Shown here one piece after another: positions 9,121 to 17,705 of a stretch of 64,000 nucleotides of DNA. A program made the position numbers and the translations under genes. This DNA is from Bauldia sp965232525 (GTDB lineage Bacteria > Pseudomonadota > Alphaproteobacteria > Rhizobiales > Kaistiaceae), in NCBI RefSeq assembly GCF_965232525.1, contig NZ_OZ246980.1:1922001-1986000 (forward strand), given 5' to 3'. Below the pieces are notes generated by a model, which did no database searches, was not told the DNA's origin, and worked only from the letters and a program-made list of their open reading frames with translations. Each line of letters begins with the position of its first letter. The first letter of the stretch is position 1.

Positions 9121-9849
9121 ATGCGTCGTGTCGTTTCGTTCATCGTTGCGGGTTTTATCGGGGGCCTGGTTCAGGCGCAGGCGGAGACCCTGCCGCTGCA
9201 CGACTCGCTGGTCGACCTCAATTCGCCCGCCGGCGAGGACCTGCTGATCGGTGCGGAGGCGCGCGACGACTATTTTCCGCTGTCCATCCACTTCACCACC
9301 CAGATCAATCCCGCCTATTGCGGACCGGCGGCCATCGCCATGGTGCTGAATGCGCTGGAGGTGCCGCGCCCGGCGTCGAACATGACCGTCGGGCGGGGGA
9401 TGTTCGATCAGGAGAACATCTTTACCCCCGCCGCCGAAGCGGTGAAGCCGGCCGCCTCGATCGTCAATCCCCCCTACGGCATGACCATCAACGAGCTTGG
9501 CGGCATACTGGCGGCGCATGGTCTCGACGTCGAGGTCAGCCACGCATCCGACACGACGCTGGACGCCTTCCGCGCGAAGGTTGTCGCCCTGCTTGACGAG
9601 GACGAGCACTTCGTTCTGGTCAACTACCTGCGCAAGGCGATGGGCCAGGAGACCGGGGGCCATATCTCGCCGCTCGCAGCCTATGACGCCGACACCGACC
9701 GCTTCCTGATCCTCGACGTCTCGCGCTACAAATATCCGCCGGTGTGGGTCACGGCCGAGGCCCTGTTCGGCGCCATGAACACGCTCGACTCCGACAACGA
9801 CGACAAGAGCCGCGGCTTCGTCATCGTCAGCCGCGGCGATCCGGCGTGA
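9121..9849 (+). CDS. Secreted phytochelatin-synthase-like cysteine peptidase
   Basis: A 242-residue papain-fold protein of the phytochelatin synthase family. ATG 9121 follows GAAAGGAAG and gives a signal peptide (MRRVVSFIVAGFIGGLVQAQ). The catalytic cysteine lies in 'INPAYCGPAAIAMVLNAL', the histidine in 'GGHISPLAAYD' and the aspartate in 'LILDVSRYKYPPVWV'. Bacterial short forms lack the eukaryotic C-terminal domain and usually hydrolyse glutathione to gamma-Glu-Cys rather than polymerise it. Export to the periplasm suggests action on external or periplasmic glutathione conjugates, possibly with metals. The neighbouring secreted protein gene may share the transcript. Fold and triad are clear; substrate is inferred. 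Confidence 0.85.
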   Translation: MRRVVSFIVAGFIGGLVQAQAETLPLHDSLVDLNSPAGEDLLIGAEARDDYFPLSIHFTTQINPAYCGPAAIAMVLNALEVPRPASNMTVGRGMFDQENIFTPAAEAVKPAASIVNPPYGMTINELGGILAAHGLDVEVSHASDTTLDAFRAKVVALLDEDEHFVLVNYLRKAMGQETGGHISPLAAYDADTDRFLILDVSRYKYPPVWVTAEALFGAMNTLDSDNDDKSRGFVIVSRGDPA

Positions 9850-9908
9850 CACCTGTCTTTTCGGTGTGATGCACACCGGCTAAGCTCTTCGCTGAAACGG
9901 AGGCGACC

Positions 9909-10244
9909 ATGAACGTTCAGGAACTCGAGGCCTTTCGGCATGTCCCATTCCTTCTCTGGGTGAAGGACGAGGACGGCCGCTACATCTGGGGCAACAACGC
10001 CATCGACGAATTCGCCGGCGAGCCGGTGGTCGGCAAGACCGACGCCGATCTGCGCTGGGCGGATAACGCCGAGTCGCTCCGCGCCGACGACAAGCAGGTG
10101 ATGGCGACCGGCAAGCCGATGTTCACTAACGAGATGGTCGACGATTCGACGCTCGGCAAGGTGACGCTATGCGTGTGCAAATACGCCGACCAACTGGACG
10201 GCAAGACCCACGCCTTCGGCATCTCGTTCGTCGTTCGCGGGTAG
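9909..10244 (+). CDS. Single-domain PAS protein
   Basis: A 111-residue protein consisting of one PAS domain: 'HVPFLLWVKDEDGRYIWGN', 'VVGKTDADLRWADNAESL', and the final strands 'KVTLCVCKYADQLDGKTHAF'. No kinase, cyclase or DNA-binding output domain follows. PAS domains of this form sense small ligands or redox state and can work by protein contact. ATG 9909 has a GGAGG site just upstream. The two cysteines in 'LCVCK' could be redox-sensitive, but nothing shows this. Family call is strong; the partner is unknown. Confidence 0.8.
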   Translation: MNVQELEAFRHVPFLLWVKDEDGRYIWGNNAIDEFAGEPVVGKTDADLRWADNAESLRADDKQVMATGKPMFTNEMVDDSTLGKVTLCVCKYADQLDGKTHAFGISFVVRG

Positions 10245-10291
10245 CGCGACACGGACTCGGCTGAAGCCACGCGTGAGGACCACCCGGCCGG

Positions 10292-10560
10292 TGGGGCGCC
10301 TTTCGAGGCTCGGCCGCACAAGCGACCTCGCACCCCCGATCAGGTCGTGGGCAGGCTCTTCGAGATTCGGCCGTACAAGTGGCCTCGCAAAATGACGGGG
10401 ACAAGGTTAACGATTCAGCGCCCTTCGAGGCTCGGGCTATCAGCCCTCGCACCTCAGGATGAGGCCGCCTGCCGATGGTTCTCCAGTCTGGTGGCCAGAC
10501 CCGCACCAACGCCCTCATGCTGAGGCGTTTCGCGGAGCGAAGCCTCGAAGCACCCACGGC
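10292..10560. repeat. REP-like intergenic repeats
   Basis: The gap after the PAS gene is filled with repeats. At 10421-10466 lies CCTTCGAGGCTCGGGCT...GCCCTCGCACCTCAGGATGAGG. At 10512-10560 lies its inverted partner, CCCTCATGCTGAGG...CGAAGCCTCGAAGCAC. Two decayed copies of the first half occur near 10299 and 10351. The same two elements recur at 20140-20510. No gene is apparent in this region of about 340 bp. Confidence 0.8.
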
Positions 10561-10587
10561 GGTGCCCCGCCGGCCCTAGCGTGAAGC

Positions 10588-11151
10588 TCAGTTCGCTTCG
10601 CCGATGTGAACGGCGAGCCAGACCGTGGGACGATCGGGGTCGGTCCAGTTCACCCGGTGACGGGTATGGGCGGGCAGGAGGATATAGTCGCCGGGTTTGA
10701 GCCGCCGCTCTGCCTCGCCCTCGATCTGAAGGCCGGCGGAACCGGAGACGACCAGAACCCATTCGTCCCAACCCTGATCGTACCAGAAGCCGGGGGGCGA
10801 GGCCTGGCCGTCGGAGACGATGCGCTCAATGCGCACGCCCGGCCGTTTCAGAAGATCGGTGAACTGTTCTTCGGCGGCGCCTTCAGGCACATCCGCCAGG
10901 AAATTGCCGGCACTCGCCGCCGGTGTCGGGCCCGTTGGGCCCGTATCCGCCACGATCAGCGGAACCGGCGGTGAGGCTGCCTTGGCTGCCGAGGCGGACG
11001 GGCGTAAGGCCAGCCACGCAATGTCGGCGCCGGATTGAAGATCTTGGTAACCATGTCTTTTTCCTTCGGTCCATCCGGAGAGCGACGGATTCGCTCCCCA
11101 CACCGCCGATATGGCGGCAATCGTTCCGATGCGGAACCACCAGTTTCTCAT
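10588..11151 (-). CDS. Cupin domain protein with N-terminal extension
   Basis: Residues 80-187 form a single cupin barrel: 'GVRIERIVSDGQASPPGFWY', 'DEWVLVVSGSAGLQIEGEAE' and 'LKPGDYILLPAHTRHRVNWT'. Related cupins are usually about 110 residues and begin close to 'GNFLADVPEG', which here is residue 82. The preceding 80 residues resemble a signal peptide plus linker (MRNWWFRIGTIAAISAVWGA) but also have a low-complexity look. The true start may be further in, although I saw no good internal start. No convincing ribosome site precedes ATG 11151. A TGTGA-N6-TCACT palindrome lies just upstream. Cupin assignment is firm; substrate is unknown. Confidence 0.75.
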   Translation of the reverse strand: MRNWWFRIGTIAAISAVWGANPSLSGWTEGKRHGYQDLQSGADIAWLALRPSASAAKAASPPVPLIVADTGPTGPTPAASAGNFLADVPEGAAEEQFTDLLKRPGVRIERIVSDGQASPPGFWYDQGWDEWVLVVSGSAGLQIEGEAERRLKPGDYILLPAHTRHRVNWTDPDRPTVWLAVHIGEAN

Positions 11152-11173
11152 ATCAGGATCGCTTGCCGCGCAT

Positions 11174-11189
11174 AGTGACGGCCGTCACA
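11174..11189 (-). promoter_or_regulatory. CRP/FNR-type operator candidate upstream of the cupin gene
   Basis: On the minus strand the sequence TGTGACGGCCGTCACT fits TGTGA-N6-TCACA at 9 of 10 defined positions, and its core GTGACGGCCGTCAC is a perfect 14-bp palindrome. It sits 23 bp upstream of the cupin start codon. Similar sites occur at 58622 and 63640. The regulator is not in the window. Confidence 0.45.
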
Positions 11190-11214
11190 CCCCCGGCACC
11201 GGCACGCCCGCGCC

Positions 11215-11562
11215 CTACATGCCTTTGCCGGAGGCGGCATTCAGATACATGATCTGGTCGGTATAGGCGCCGATCAGACAGTTGTAGTTGGCGCCGCAGG
11301 CGTTGCGCTTGGTGAGAAACTTCGCCTGCTCGGCCTTGACGTCGGCGACGCTGGCGGTGGCGTCCGGCGCACCGCCGGAGATCAGGGTGAAGTAGAGCCC
11401 GGCGGTCTGTTCGTCGAGGCTGGAGAGCTGCGGATTGTCGCAGATCGCGTGCTCGGTCGGGGTCGCGGCCTTGGCGCAGTCGAACGATGCCGCGTGGGCG
11501 GCACCCGGGACAAGCCACGGACCAATCACGGCCGCGGCGACGATGGTCGAACGGATGGACAT
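11215..11562 (-). CDS. Secreted LprI/DUF1311-like protein
   Basis: A 115-residue exported protein. The signal peptide (MSIRSTIVAAAVIGPWLVPG) ends near 'AAHA'. The mature part begins 'SFDCAKAATPTEHAICDNPQ', the hallmark of the DUF1311/LprI family. It continues with 'LSSLDEQTAGLYFTLI' and 'KRNACGANYNCLIGAYTDQI'. The four cysteines (in FDC, AIC, NAC and YNC) probably form two disulfides. Some relatives inhibit lysozyme, while most have no proven role. It is not obviously in an operon with the cupin gene, which starts 63 bases downstream beyond a putative operator. Confidence 0.85.
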   Translation of the reverse strand: MSIRSTIVAAAVIGPWLVPGAAHAASFDCAKAATPTEHAICDNPQLSSLDEQTAGLYFTLISGGAPDATASVADVKAEQAKFLTKRNACGANYNCLIGAYTDQIMYLNAASGKGM

Positions 11563-11618
11563 GGATGGCCTCGCTTCGGTTCTTTCGAACGCCCCCGTGG
11601 CGAGAGCTTAGCACGGGA

Positions 11619-12047
11619 CTATTCGGTCGCGTATGACATCGAGCGGATGATCCGCCAAGCGCCGTCCGGCTCCCGTCGCAGGATGTCGATGGCGCGCTCG
11701 GTGGTGGCGACGTTGAACGGGGTGATGAACAGCGACCAGTCGGCGCGGACCACGGCGAGGTCGCCCTCCACCAGAATCTCGGCGACATCGATCTGGTAGC
11801 GGTATTCACGCGACGGGTCGGTGAGCGAATCCTGCAGGATCGCGCAGACCGCGTCGAAGTCGCGTTCGGGCTGTCCCTGGTCGGTGGCGATCAGATCGGC
11901 GGCGAACAGGTCGCAGGCGCCGTCGGTCTCGCCGGCGTTGAAGGCATCGGCCCAGTCCGCATAGCGCTGGTGGATGGCATCCACGTCGCTGGCGAGGCCG
12001 AACGCCGGCCAACCCAGTGCGGCGATGAAAATCGCGAATCGGCGCAT
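11619..12047 (-). CDS. Exported SnoaL/NTF2-like protein
   Basis: A 142-residue protein with a short signal peptide (MRRFAIFIAALGWPAFGLA) and an NTF2-like fold: 'VDAIHQRYADWADAFNAGE', 'ERDFDAVCAILQDSL', 'DVAEILVEGDLAVVRADWSL' and the final 'RREPDGAWRIIRSMSYATE'. The pattern is that of DUF4440/SnoaL proteins, which bind small ligands or act as minor enzymes. Its ATG at 12047 shares one base with the stop of the upstream exporter gene (TGATG), so the two are translationally coupled and probably serve one function. Ligand unknown. Confidence 0.8.
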   Translation of the reverse strand: MRRFAIFIAALGWPAFGLASDVDAIHQRYADWADAFNAGETDGACDLFAADLIATDQGQPERDFDAVCAILQDSLTDPSREYRYQIDVAEILVEGDLAVVRADWSLFITPFNVATTERAIDILRREPDGAWRIIRSMSYATE

Positions 12048-13486
12048 CAGCCGTGGGCCTTGTGGCGGTAGATGAGGCTGGCGAGTTCCGTGCGGTCGAC
12101 GCGACCGCCGATGAACAGGATGACGATCACCAAACCGCACGCGGCGAGCAGCCCGTCGACGATGAAGGCGTTGGAGATGCCGTCGGACAGCTTCGGGTTG
12201 GAGACGACGATTGCGGTGTTAAGCCCGAGTCCGACCGATCCGCCGGCGATCTGGCACATGTAGATGATCGCGCCGGCGAGGCTGCCTTGCGACTTGTCGA
12301 GCGAGGTCATGGCCGCGGTCGTGGTCGACGAATAGAAGAAGCCGACGCCGATGCCCATCACCACCATTCCCGGAATCAGCACCGGATAGGGAGCGCCCGG
12401 ATCGATCGTCGACATCAAGAACATGCCGCCCGACAGCATGGCCGCGCCAAAGCCAACGGTGATCTTGGCGCCAAAACGATTATAGGCGGGCCCGGAGATG
12501 AACGATGTCAGCGCGAACACACCCATCACCGGTAGCAGTCCGAGCCCGGCCTGAAGTGCGGTGAAGCCGAGCTGCTTCATCATGTATTGCGGGACATAGA
12601 GAAGCGCGGCGAAGAACACCGCCGACGTCAGCAGCACGGTGATGCAGGCGAACATGAACTGCCGGTTGGCGAGGACCGCGCGCGGCACCAGGGCGCGCGC
12701 GCCGATGCGCCGTTCGATGAGGGCGAAGCCGATCAGGGCGACCGCCGCGACGACGAACAGGCCGATGATCCGGACATCGAGCCAGCCGAGATCGGTCCCT
12801 TCATCGAGCGCCAACAGCAGCGCCAGCAGTCCGGCCGACAGAACCGCGATGCCGGCATAGTCGACCTTGTGATCGCCCTTGGTAGGCTTGTCCTTGGGAA
12901 TCACCGCGAGGGTAACAAGGACGCCGAAAACCGCCACTGGCAGGTTGAGGAAGAAGATCCATCGCCAGCTGATGAACTCGGTCAACGCCCCGCCGATCAG
13001 CGGCCCGACGGCGTTGCCCAACCCGGCGGCGCTCATGACGACGCCGCCGGCGAGCCCGGCCTTCGATTTCGGCAGGAGGTCGTAGGTCATGCCAAGGGTT
13101 GCCGGCCACATCAACGCGCCGCCGACCCCCATCAGGAATCGCGCCGCAAGGACGACCCAAACATCCGGTGCCAGACCGCCGATCACCGAGAAGGTGGCGA
13201 AGATCGCCGAACCGACGAAGAAGGCCAAGCGTCGCCCGAACATGTCGGCGAGACGCCCGCCGGTGACGATGAGCACGCCGAACACCATGGCGTAACCGTT
13301 GATGACCCACTGGATGGTGGTGACATCGACCCCGAAGTCCCGTTCCATCGCCGGCAGGGCAACCGCGAGGGAGGTGAAATCGTTGGCGACGACGAAGATG
13401 CCAACCGCCATCGCGCCCAGACCGAGAATCGTGCTCCGACTCAGCTTCTCCTCGGAACCTTTTGTTTTGTCGTTGGTTTCGGCCAT
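12047..13486 (-). CDS. DHA2-family (EmrB/QacA-type) MFS transporter
   Basis: A 479-residue inner-membrane protein with about 14 hydrophobic segments. The DHA2 pattern is clear in 'TTIQWVINGYAMVFGVLIVT', motif A 'GGRLADMFGRR' near residue 90, motif C-like 'SAAGLGNAVGPLIGGAL', and 'WRWIFFLNLPVAVFGVLV'. Such transporters export drugs or metabolites by proton antiport. ATG 13486 is preferred over starts further upstream, which would add a Trp/Arg-rich non-membrane extension. No EmrA-type adaptor is adjacent. The gene is coupled to the SnoaL-like gene, which may bind the same compound. Confidence 0.88.
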   Translation of the reverse strand: MAETNDKTKGSEEKLSRSTILGLGAMAVGIFVVANDFTSLAVALPAMERDFGVDVTTIQWVINGYAMVFGVLIVTGGRLADMFGRRLAFFVGSAIFATFSVIGGLAPDVWVVLAARFLMGVGGALMWPATLGMTYDLLPKSKAGLAGGVVMSAAGLGNAVGPLIGGALTEFISWRWIFFLNLPVAVFGVLVTLAVIPKDKPTKGDHKVDYAGIAVLSAGLLALLLALDEGTDLGWLDVRIIGLFVVAAVALIGFALIERRIGARALVPRAVLANRQFMFACITVLLTSAVFFAALLYVPQYMMKQLGFTALQAGLGLLPVMGVFALTSFISGPAYNRFGAKITVGFGAAMLSGGMFLMSTIDPGAPYPVLIPGMVVMGIGVGFFYSSTTTAAMTSLDKSQGSLAGAIIYMCQIAGGSVGLGLNTAIVVSNPKLSDGISNAFIVDGLLAACGLVIVILFIGGRVDRTELASLIYRHKAHG

Positions 13487-13712
13487 CGTCGCCCCAGTGC
13501 CCCACGCGTTCCGACGCAGTGTGGCACAGGGCGCGGTACCGCGCACGCGGCGTTTTGGGCGGCGCGCTGCCCAAGCGTGCCGACGATACCGGGTCCTCCA
13601 GTCAAGCCGCAGGACGACAGGGGTGTCGGCGGGGACGACGGTGTAGGCCAGGACGCCAACGCAACGGCAGTGGGCAGCCCAACACCACTGGCCCGGGCGT
13701 CGGCGGCATGAC

Positions 13713-14204
13713 ATGATCGCGGTCATGCTGCGTGCTGTCGGACTGTCACTTGTGATCGCCTTGCCCGCCTCGGCGGCGGTGGCGGACTCGTTCTACGCGC
13801 GGTATCTGGCGCCGCCCTGCTATACCCGCACCTACGACGCGGCGCATCTGGCCGCCCATCCGCAACAGCGGGTCACATCGTTCTACGTCGTCGACAGCGG
13901 ACCAGGGAACGCGGCGAGCGTGCAAGACTTCGTCGTGTCGTTCGGCTTCACGGTCAAGGACAGCGGCGACGTCTATGCGAGCGCGGCGAGCTGCCAGGCG
14001 GTGCCGCAAGGGGTGCAATGCTGGGTCGACGGCGATGGCGGCACCTTCACGCTGGAAGGCAACGGCGGCGGCCTGCGGGTGCGGGTCGGCGATCACCTGA
14101 CGGTCGAAGGCGCCACCAGTTTCAGCCCCGACCTCGGCCAGGGCGGCGATGACAAGGTGATCCTGCTCTATCCCGATCAGGCGCTCGCCTGTCGGCCGTT
14201 CTAG
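13713..14204 (+). CDS. Secreted protein of unknown function
   Basis: A 163-residue exported protein. ATG 13713 (or 13725) opens a signal peptide (MLRAVGLSLVIALPASAAVA). The mature part contains 'APPCYTRTYDAAHLAAHPQQ', 'VTSFYVVDSGPG', 'DVYASAASCQAVPQGVQCWV' and 'KVILLYPDQALACRPF'. Four cysteines could make two disulfides. The order of segments recalls small periplasmic proteins of alphaproteobacteria with no assigned role. It converges on the aspD gene with only 10 bases between the stops. Confidence 0.75.
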   Translation: MIAVMLRAVGLSLVIALPASAAVADSFYARYLAPPCYTRTYDAAHLAAHPQQRVTSFYVVDSGPGNAASVQDFVVSFGFTVKDSGDVYASAASCQAVPQGVQCWVDGDGGTFTLEGNGGGLRVRVGDHLTVEGATSFSPDLGQGGDDKVILLYPDQALACRPF

Positions 14205-14214
14205 CCCGCGACTG

Positions 14215-15816
14215 TCAGCCGCCCGCGCCCGCTTTCCATTCGTTGTGATAATCCGCGAGCAGGCCGCTCACCGCCTTGCCGATGGTCTCGTAGGCCGCAT
14301 CGGGCAGGTTGGCGAGGGAAACCCGCACCGACATCTCCGGCTCGTCGAAGCCGCCGCCGTCCATCAGCACCACGCCCTTTTCCTTGGCGAGGCGCCAGAC
14401 GAAATCGATCGGTTCGTGATTGTCGACCAGCCATGTGCGAAAGTCGGTGCCGTAGCGCTGCTCGGCGACCACCGGCACGTCGACGGTGACGTAGTAATTG
14501 GCCGAGTAGGCGTCTTCCTGGAGCGGCAGGTCGAGCGCCTTGAACAGGATCTCGTTGCGCCGTCGGACAATGCCCTGCGCCGCGGTCTTGTACGTGTAGC
14601 CGGCGGCGTGATCGAGCAGGCCCCAGAGCGAGAACAGGGTCATCATCACCTGTTGCGGCGGCCCGAGCCCGGCGGTGTGGTTGAGCGCGACCACGCGGCT
14701 ATCGGCGACCATCCGGTCGATCAGCTTCATCTTGTCGGGGTCGAGTACCACGGTACTGTAGCGCTGGCGCAGCGCCGTACGGTCGGCTTCGGGCAGCGCC
14801 GCGATCGCCTTGTCGAAGACGTTGTCCTCGTGGATACCGATCACCCCGAGTCGCCAGCCGGTGGCGCCGAAATATTTGGAGTACGAATAGACCAGGATGG
14901 TGTTCAGCGGGCACACGGCGGCCAGCGAACGGAAGTCGTTGACGAAGGTGCCGTAGACGTCGTCGGTGAGCAGGATCAGATCCTGGCGGTGGGTGCCGAC
15001 CAGATCGGCGAGGCGGGTCAGCGTATCCGGGTGCATCGCCACCGAGGTCGGGTTCGACGGGTGGACGACGAAGAACGCCTTGATCGCCGGATCGGCGAGC
15101 CGATCGATCTCGGCGTCCGGATACTGCCAGAGCCCGTTCTCGTCCTGCATGACGTCGATCTCGACCAGCTCGAAATCGTTGAGGTGGGGGATCTCCAGAT
15201 ACGGCGTGAAGATCGGCGTGCCGAGCGCGATCTTGTCGCCCTTGTGGAGCAGCTTGTTCTCGACAAGGCTGTTGAACACATAGGCCATCGCCGCGGTGCC
15301 GCCCTCGGTGGCGAACAGATCGAAGCGGCCGGGCGGTGGCGCGCCGGCACACATCTCCAGCGCCAGATAGGCGCCGACGATCCGCTCGGCGTTGGCGAGC
15401 ATCCGGTCGGGCGTCGGGTAGTGGTCTCCGAGCACGCCGTCGACCAGTTCGAACACCAGCGCCCCGGCATCGATGCCGAGTTGATCGCGGGCATGGGCGA
15501 CCGCGTCGTCGAGGAACGCGACGCCCGGATCGGTGTGGTTGGCGGTGACGAAGGTGTTGAAGCGCTCGAGCACCCCCTCGGTGCCGGGCGAGCCGCCGAA
15601 GCCGGGTATGTCTATCGCCCGCTTGGCCTCGTCGAGGGCGAACAGGCCGAGCTGGAACAAACCGCGGCGCGGCACGTCAGCGAGCCAGTTGGGATTGCCG
15701 CGGCCGGCGTTCAGCATCATCCGCTCGGCATCGGTGCCCGCCAGGCGGATCAGCTCGTTCTTCAGTTCGAACGGGCTGAGTTTTTCGTATCCCTTTTCCT
15801 GAGCGCGGTCGCTCAT
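14215..15816 (-). CDS. aspD: Aspartate 4-decarboxylase / aspartate aminotransferase (PLP)
   Basis: A 533-residue fold-type I PLP enzyme, close to the usual length of bacterial aspartate 4-decarboxylase. It releases CO2 from L-aspartate to give L-alanine, with some aminotransferase activity. Visible features are 'LNAGRGNPNWLADVPRRGLF' at the N-terminus, 'IFTPYLEIPHLNDFELVEID', 'VVHPSNPTSVAMH', and the PLP-lysine region 'VYSYSKYFGATGWRLGVIG' near residue 310. It follows aspT by 45 bases. Together they form an electrogenic exchange cycle: aspartate enters, is decarboxylated and leaves as alanine, consuming a cytoplasmic proton. Confidence 0.93.
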   Translation of the reverse strand: MSDRAQEKGYEKLSPFELKNELIRLAGTDAERMMLNAGRGNPNWLADVPRRGLFQLGLFALDEAKRAIDIPGFGGSPGTEGVLERFNTFVTANHTDPGVAFLDDAVAHARDQLGIDAGALVFELVDGVLGDHYPTPDRMLANAERIVGAYLALEMCAGAPPPGRFDLFATEGGTAAMAYVFNSLVENKLLHKGDKIALGTPIFTPYLEIPHLNDFELVEIDVMQDENGLWQYPDAEIDRLADPAIKAFFVVHPSNPTSVAMHPDTLTRLADLVGTHRQDLILLTDDVYGTFVNDFRSLAAVCPLNTILVYSYSKYFGATGWRLGVIGIHEDNVFDKAIAALPEADRTALRQRYSTVVLDPDKMKLIDRMVADSRVVALNHTAGLGPPQQVMMTLFSLWGLLDHAAGYTYKTAAQGIVRRRNEILFKALDLPLQEDAYSANYYVTVDVPVVAEQRYGTDFRTWLVDNHEPIDFVWRLAKEKGVVLMDGGGFDEPEMSVRVSLANLPDAAYETIGKAVSGLLADYHNEWKAGAGG

Positions 15817-15861
15817 GGTTTTGCTCCTCGATGGCTCATGTCGTGCGCCGGCCGTTTCGCG

Positions 15862-17568
15862 CTACGACGGGTTCTTGCTGATAATGCCGATGATCAGTGG
15901 CCCCCACAGCGTCAGGAACACGTTGGCGACGGCATAGGTCACGGTGAACGACACCACCGGCGTGGCGTTGCCGGCCTTGTCGAGCAGCGCAGCGAAACCG
16001 GGATTGGCCGAGCGCCCGCCGACCATGCAGCCCAGCGCCTCGATCGGATTGCGGATGCGCAAGACGTAATACGAGAACGGAAGCACGATCAGCATCGGGA
16101 TCAGCGTGACGCCGACGCCGAGCAGGAACAGGGTCAGCCCCTGGGTCTCCAATGTGGTCAGCGCCGCCGGTCCGGCGCTGAGGCCCACGACGCCGACGAA
16201 CACGGCAAGGCCGAAATCTCGCAGGTAATTGGACGCCCCGAGCGGCAGCGCCGCGAAGGCCGGGTGGACGCTGCGCAGCCAGCCGAAGAACAGGCCCGAC
16301 AGAAGGCAGCCGCCACCGCTGCCGATGGTCACCGGCACGCCGAACACCCGGAACTCGATCAGCCCGATCAGGAATCCGATCGCCATGCCGAGGCCGAAGA
16401 AGACGAAGTCGGTGACCCGCGCCGCGGAAATCTTGTAGCCGATCTGCGCCTGGACCCGGTCGAGGTCCTTGGTGCGGCCGATCAGCAGAAGCTCGTCGCC
16501 GGTGTGGAGCGCGAGGTTCGGATAGAGCGGCATGGGCGCGCCCGTGCGATTGACACCGGCCAGAAAGATGCCGCGCCGATCGCTGATGTCGACATGGTCG
16601 TGAATCTGCTGAAGCGTATGGCCGTTGATCTTGCGGTTGGTGATCACCACCCGACGCTCTTCCTCGATCAGGTCGACGTCGGCCGGCGCGACGACCTCGT
16701 GACCGAAATATTCGCCGGCGGTCTGCAGGACCTCGACGCGTCCGGTGATCGCGACGATGTCGTCCGCCTGGATCGGCAGGTCATCGGCAAGCGGAACGAC
16801 CTCGCCGCCGCGGACGATGGCCTCGACCGACGCGAGATCGAGCGCGCGGTCGACGTCGAGTGCGGTCTGGCCGACCGCCTTGGAGCTTTTGTCGACGTGA
16901 TAGAAGCGGGCACCCACTCGGGAGGCCATGTTGAACTGGCCGGGATCGAGCTCCGGACGGCCGCCGGACATCACCTTGGAGAGCTTCACCGCCTCCTGAC
17001 GGATGTCCCATTTCATGATCGACGGCCAGAACCACGTGACCATGATGATCGGGCCGAGCGAGCCGAAGATGTAACAGACCGCATAGCCGACGGCGATGTT
17101 GGTCTGCATCTGCTTGATCAGGTCGGGTGAGACGTCGAGGCGGGCAACCGCATCGCCGGCGGTGCCGATGATCGCCGACTGGGTCAGCCCGCCGGCGGCG
17201 AGGCCGGCGGCCGTGCCGCGATCGAGGTCGAAGAGAAGCGCCGCGGCGAGCACACAGCCGAGACCGACCAGCGTCATTACGAAAGCGGAGGCGAGCTGGT
17301 TCAGGGTCCGTGGGTTGAGCGCGTTGAAGAATTGCGGGCCGCCCTGATAGCCGACCGCGTAGATGAACAGGGCGAAGAAGATGTTCTTGATGCCGGGGTC
17401 GATGTCGACACCGATCTGGCCGATCACCACCCCGGCGATCAGGGTGCCGGCGATGCCGCCGAGGACGAAGCGGCCGACCGTGAACTTGCCGATGAAGAAG
17501 CCGACCGCGACGGTGATGAAGATCACCACCAGTGGCGCTTCCTTCAGGATCTCGTCGATGAACTGCAC
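15862..17568 (-). CDS. aspT: Aspartate:alanine exchanger, AspT family
   Basis: A 568-residue membrane protein of the aspartate-alanine exchanger family. The N-terminal half has about five membrane segments, including 'FALFIYAVGYQGGPQFF', and the C-terminal half another set ending 'NPIEALGCMVGGRSANPGFA'. Two TrkA-C-like cytoplasmic domains lie between, roughly residues 210-370 ('VDRALDLASVEAIVRGGEVV' and 'TGDELLLIGRTKDLDRVQAQ'). It exchanges external aspartate for internal alanine and builds proton motive force when paired with the decarboxylase downstream. It is the first gene of a two-gene operon. Confidence 0.92.
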   Translation of the reverse strand: MQFIDEILKEAPLVVIFITVAVGFFIGKFTVGRFVLGGIAGTLIAGVVIGQIGVDIDPGIKNIFFALFIYAVGYQGGPQFFNALNPRTLNQLASAFVMTLVGLGCVLAAALLFDLDRGTAAGLAAGGLTQSAIIGTAGDAVARLDVSPDLIKQMQTNIAVGYAVCYIFGSLGPIIMVTWFWPSIMKWDIRQEAVKLSKVMSGGRPELDPGQFNMASRVGARFYHVDKSSKAVGQTALDVDRALDLASVEAIVRGGEVVPLADDLPIQADDIVAITGRVEVLQTAGEYFGHEVVAPADVDLIEEERRVVITNRKINGHTLQQIHDHVDISDRRGIFLAGVNRTGAPMPLYPNLALHTGDELLLIGRTKDLDRVQAQIGYKISAARVTDFVFFGLGMAIGFLIGLIEFRVFGVPVTIGSGGGCLLSGLFFGWLRSVHPAFAALPLGASNYLRDFGLAVFVGVVGLSAGPAALTTLETQGLTLFLLGVGVTLIPMLIVLPFSYYVLRIRNPIEALGCMVGGRSANPGFAALLDKAGNATPVVSFTVTYAVANVFLTLWGPLIIGIISKNPS

Positions 17569-17705
17569 GGCTACCCCGGCTGCGCTATCCGATGCCTGAA
17601 CGTCCTGTTACACCATGATTGCGGCCGACTTGCTAATAGCGGTCAATCAGATATCCGTCGCGGCGGTCATCGGTGATCGGCCGGCGTCGCGATCGGCCAC
17701 GTGTG

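Noticed and set aside
12587..13711. Plus-strand frame opposite the MFS transporter
   Set aside because: The charged His/Asp/Arg-rich product mirrors hydrophobic codons on the other strand. No motif or ribosome site is present.
14245..17130. 961-codon plus-strand open frame opposite aspD and aspT
   Set aside because: It spans two well-supported genes on the other strand and their gap, and its composition is that of a reverse-complement shadow.
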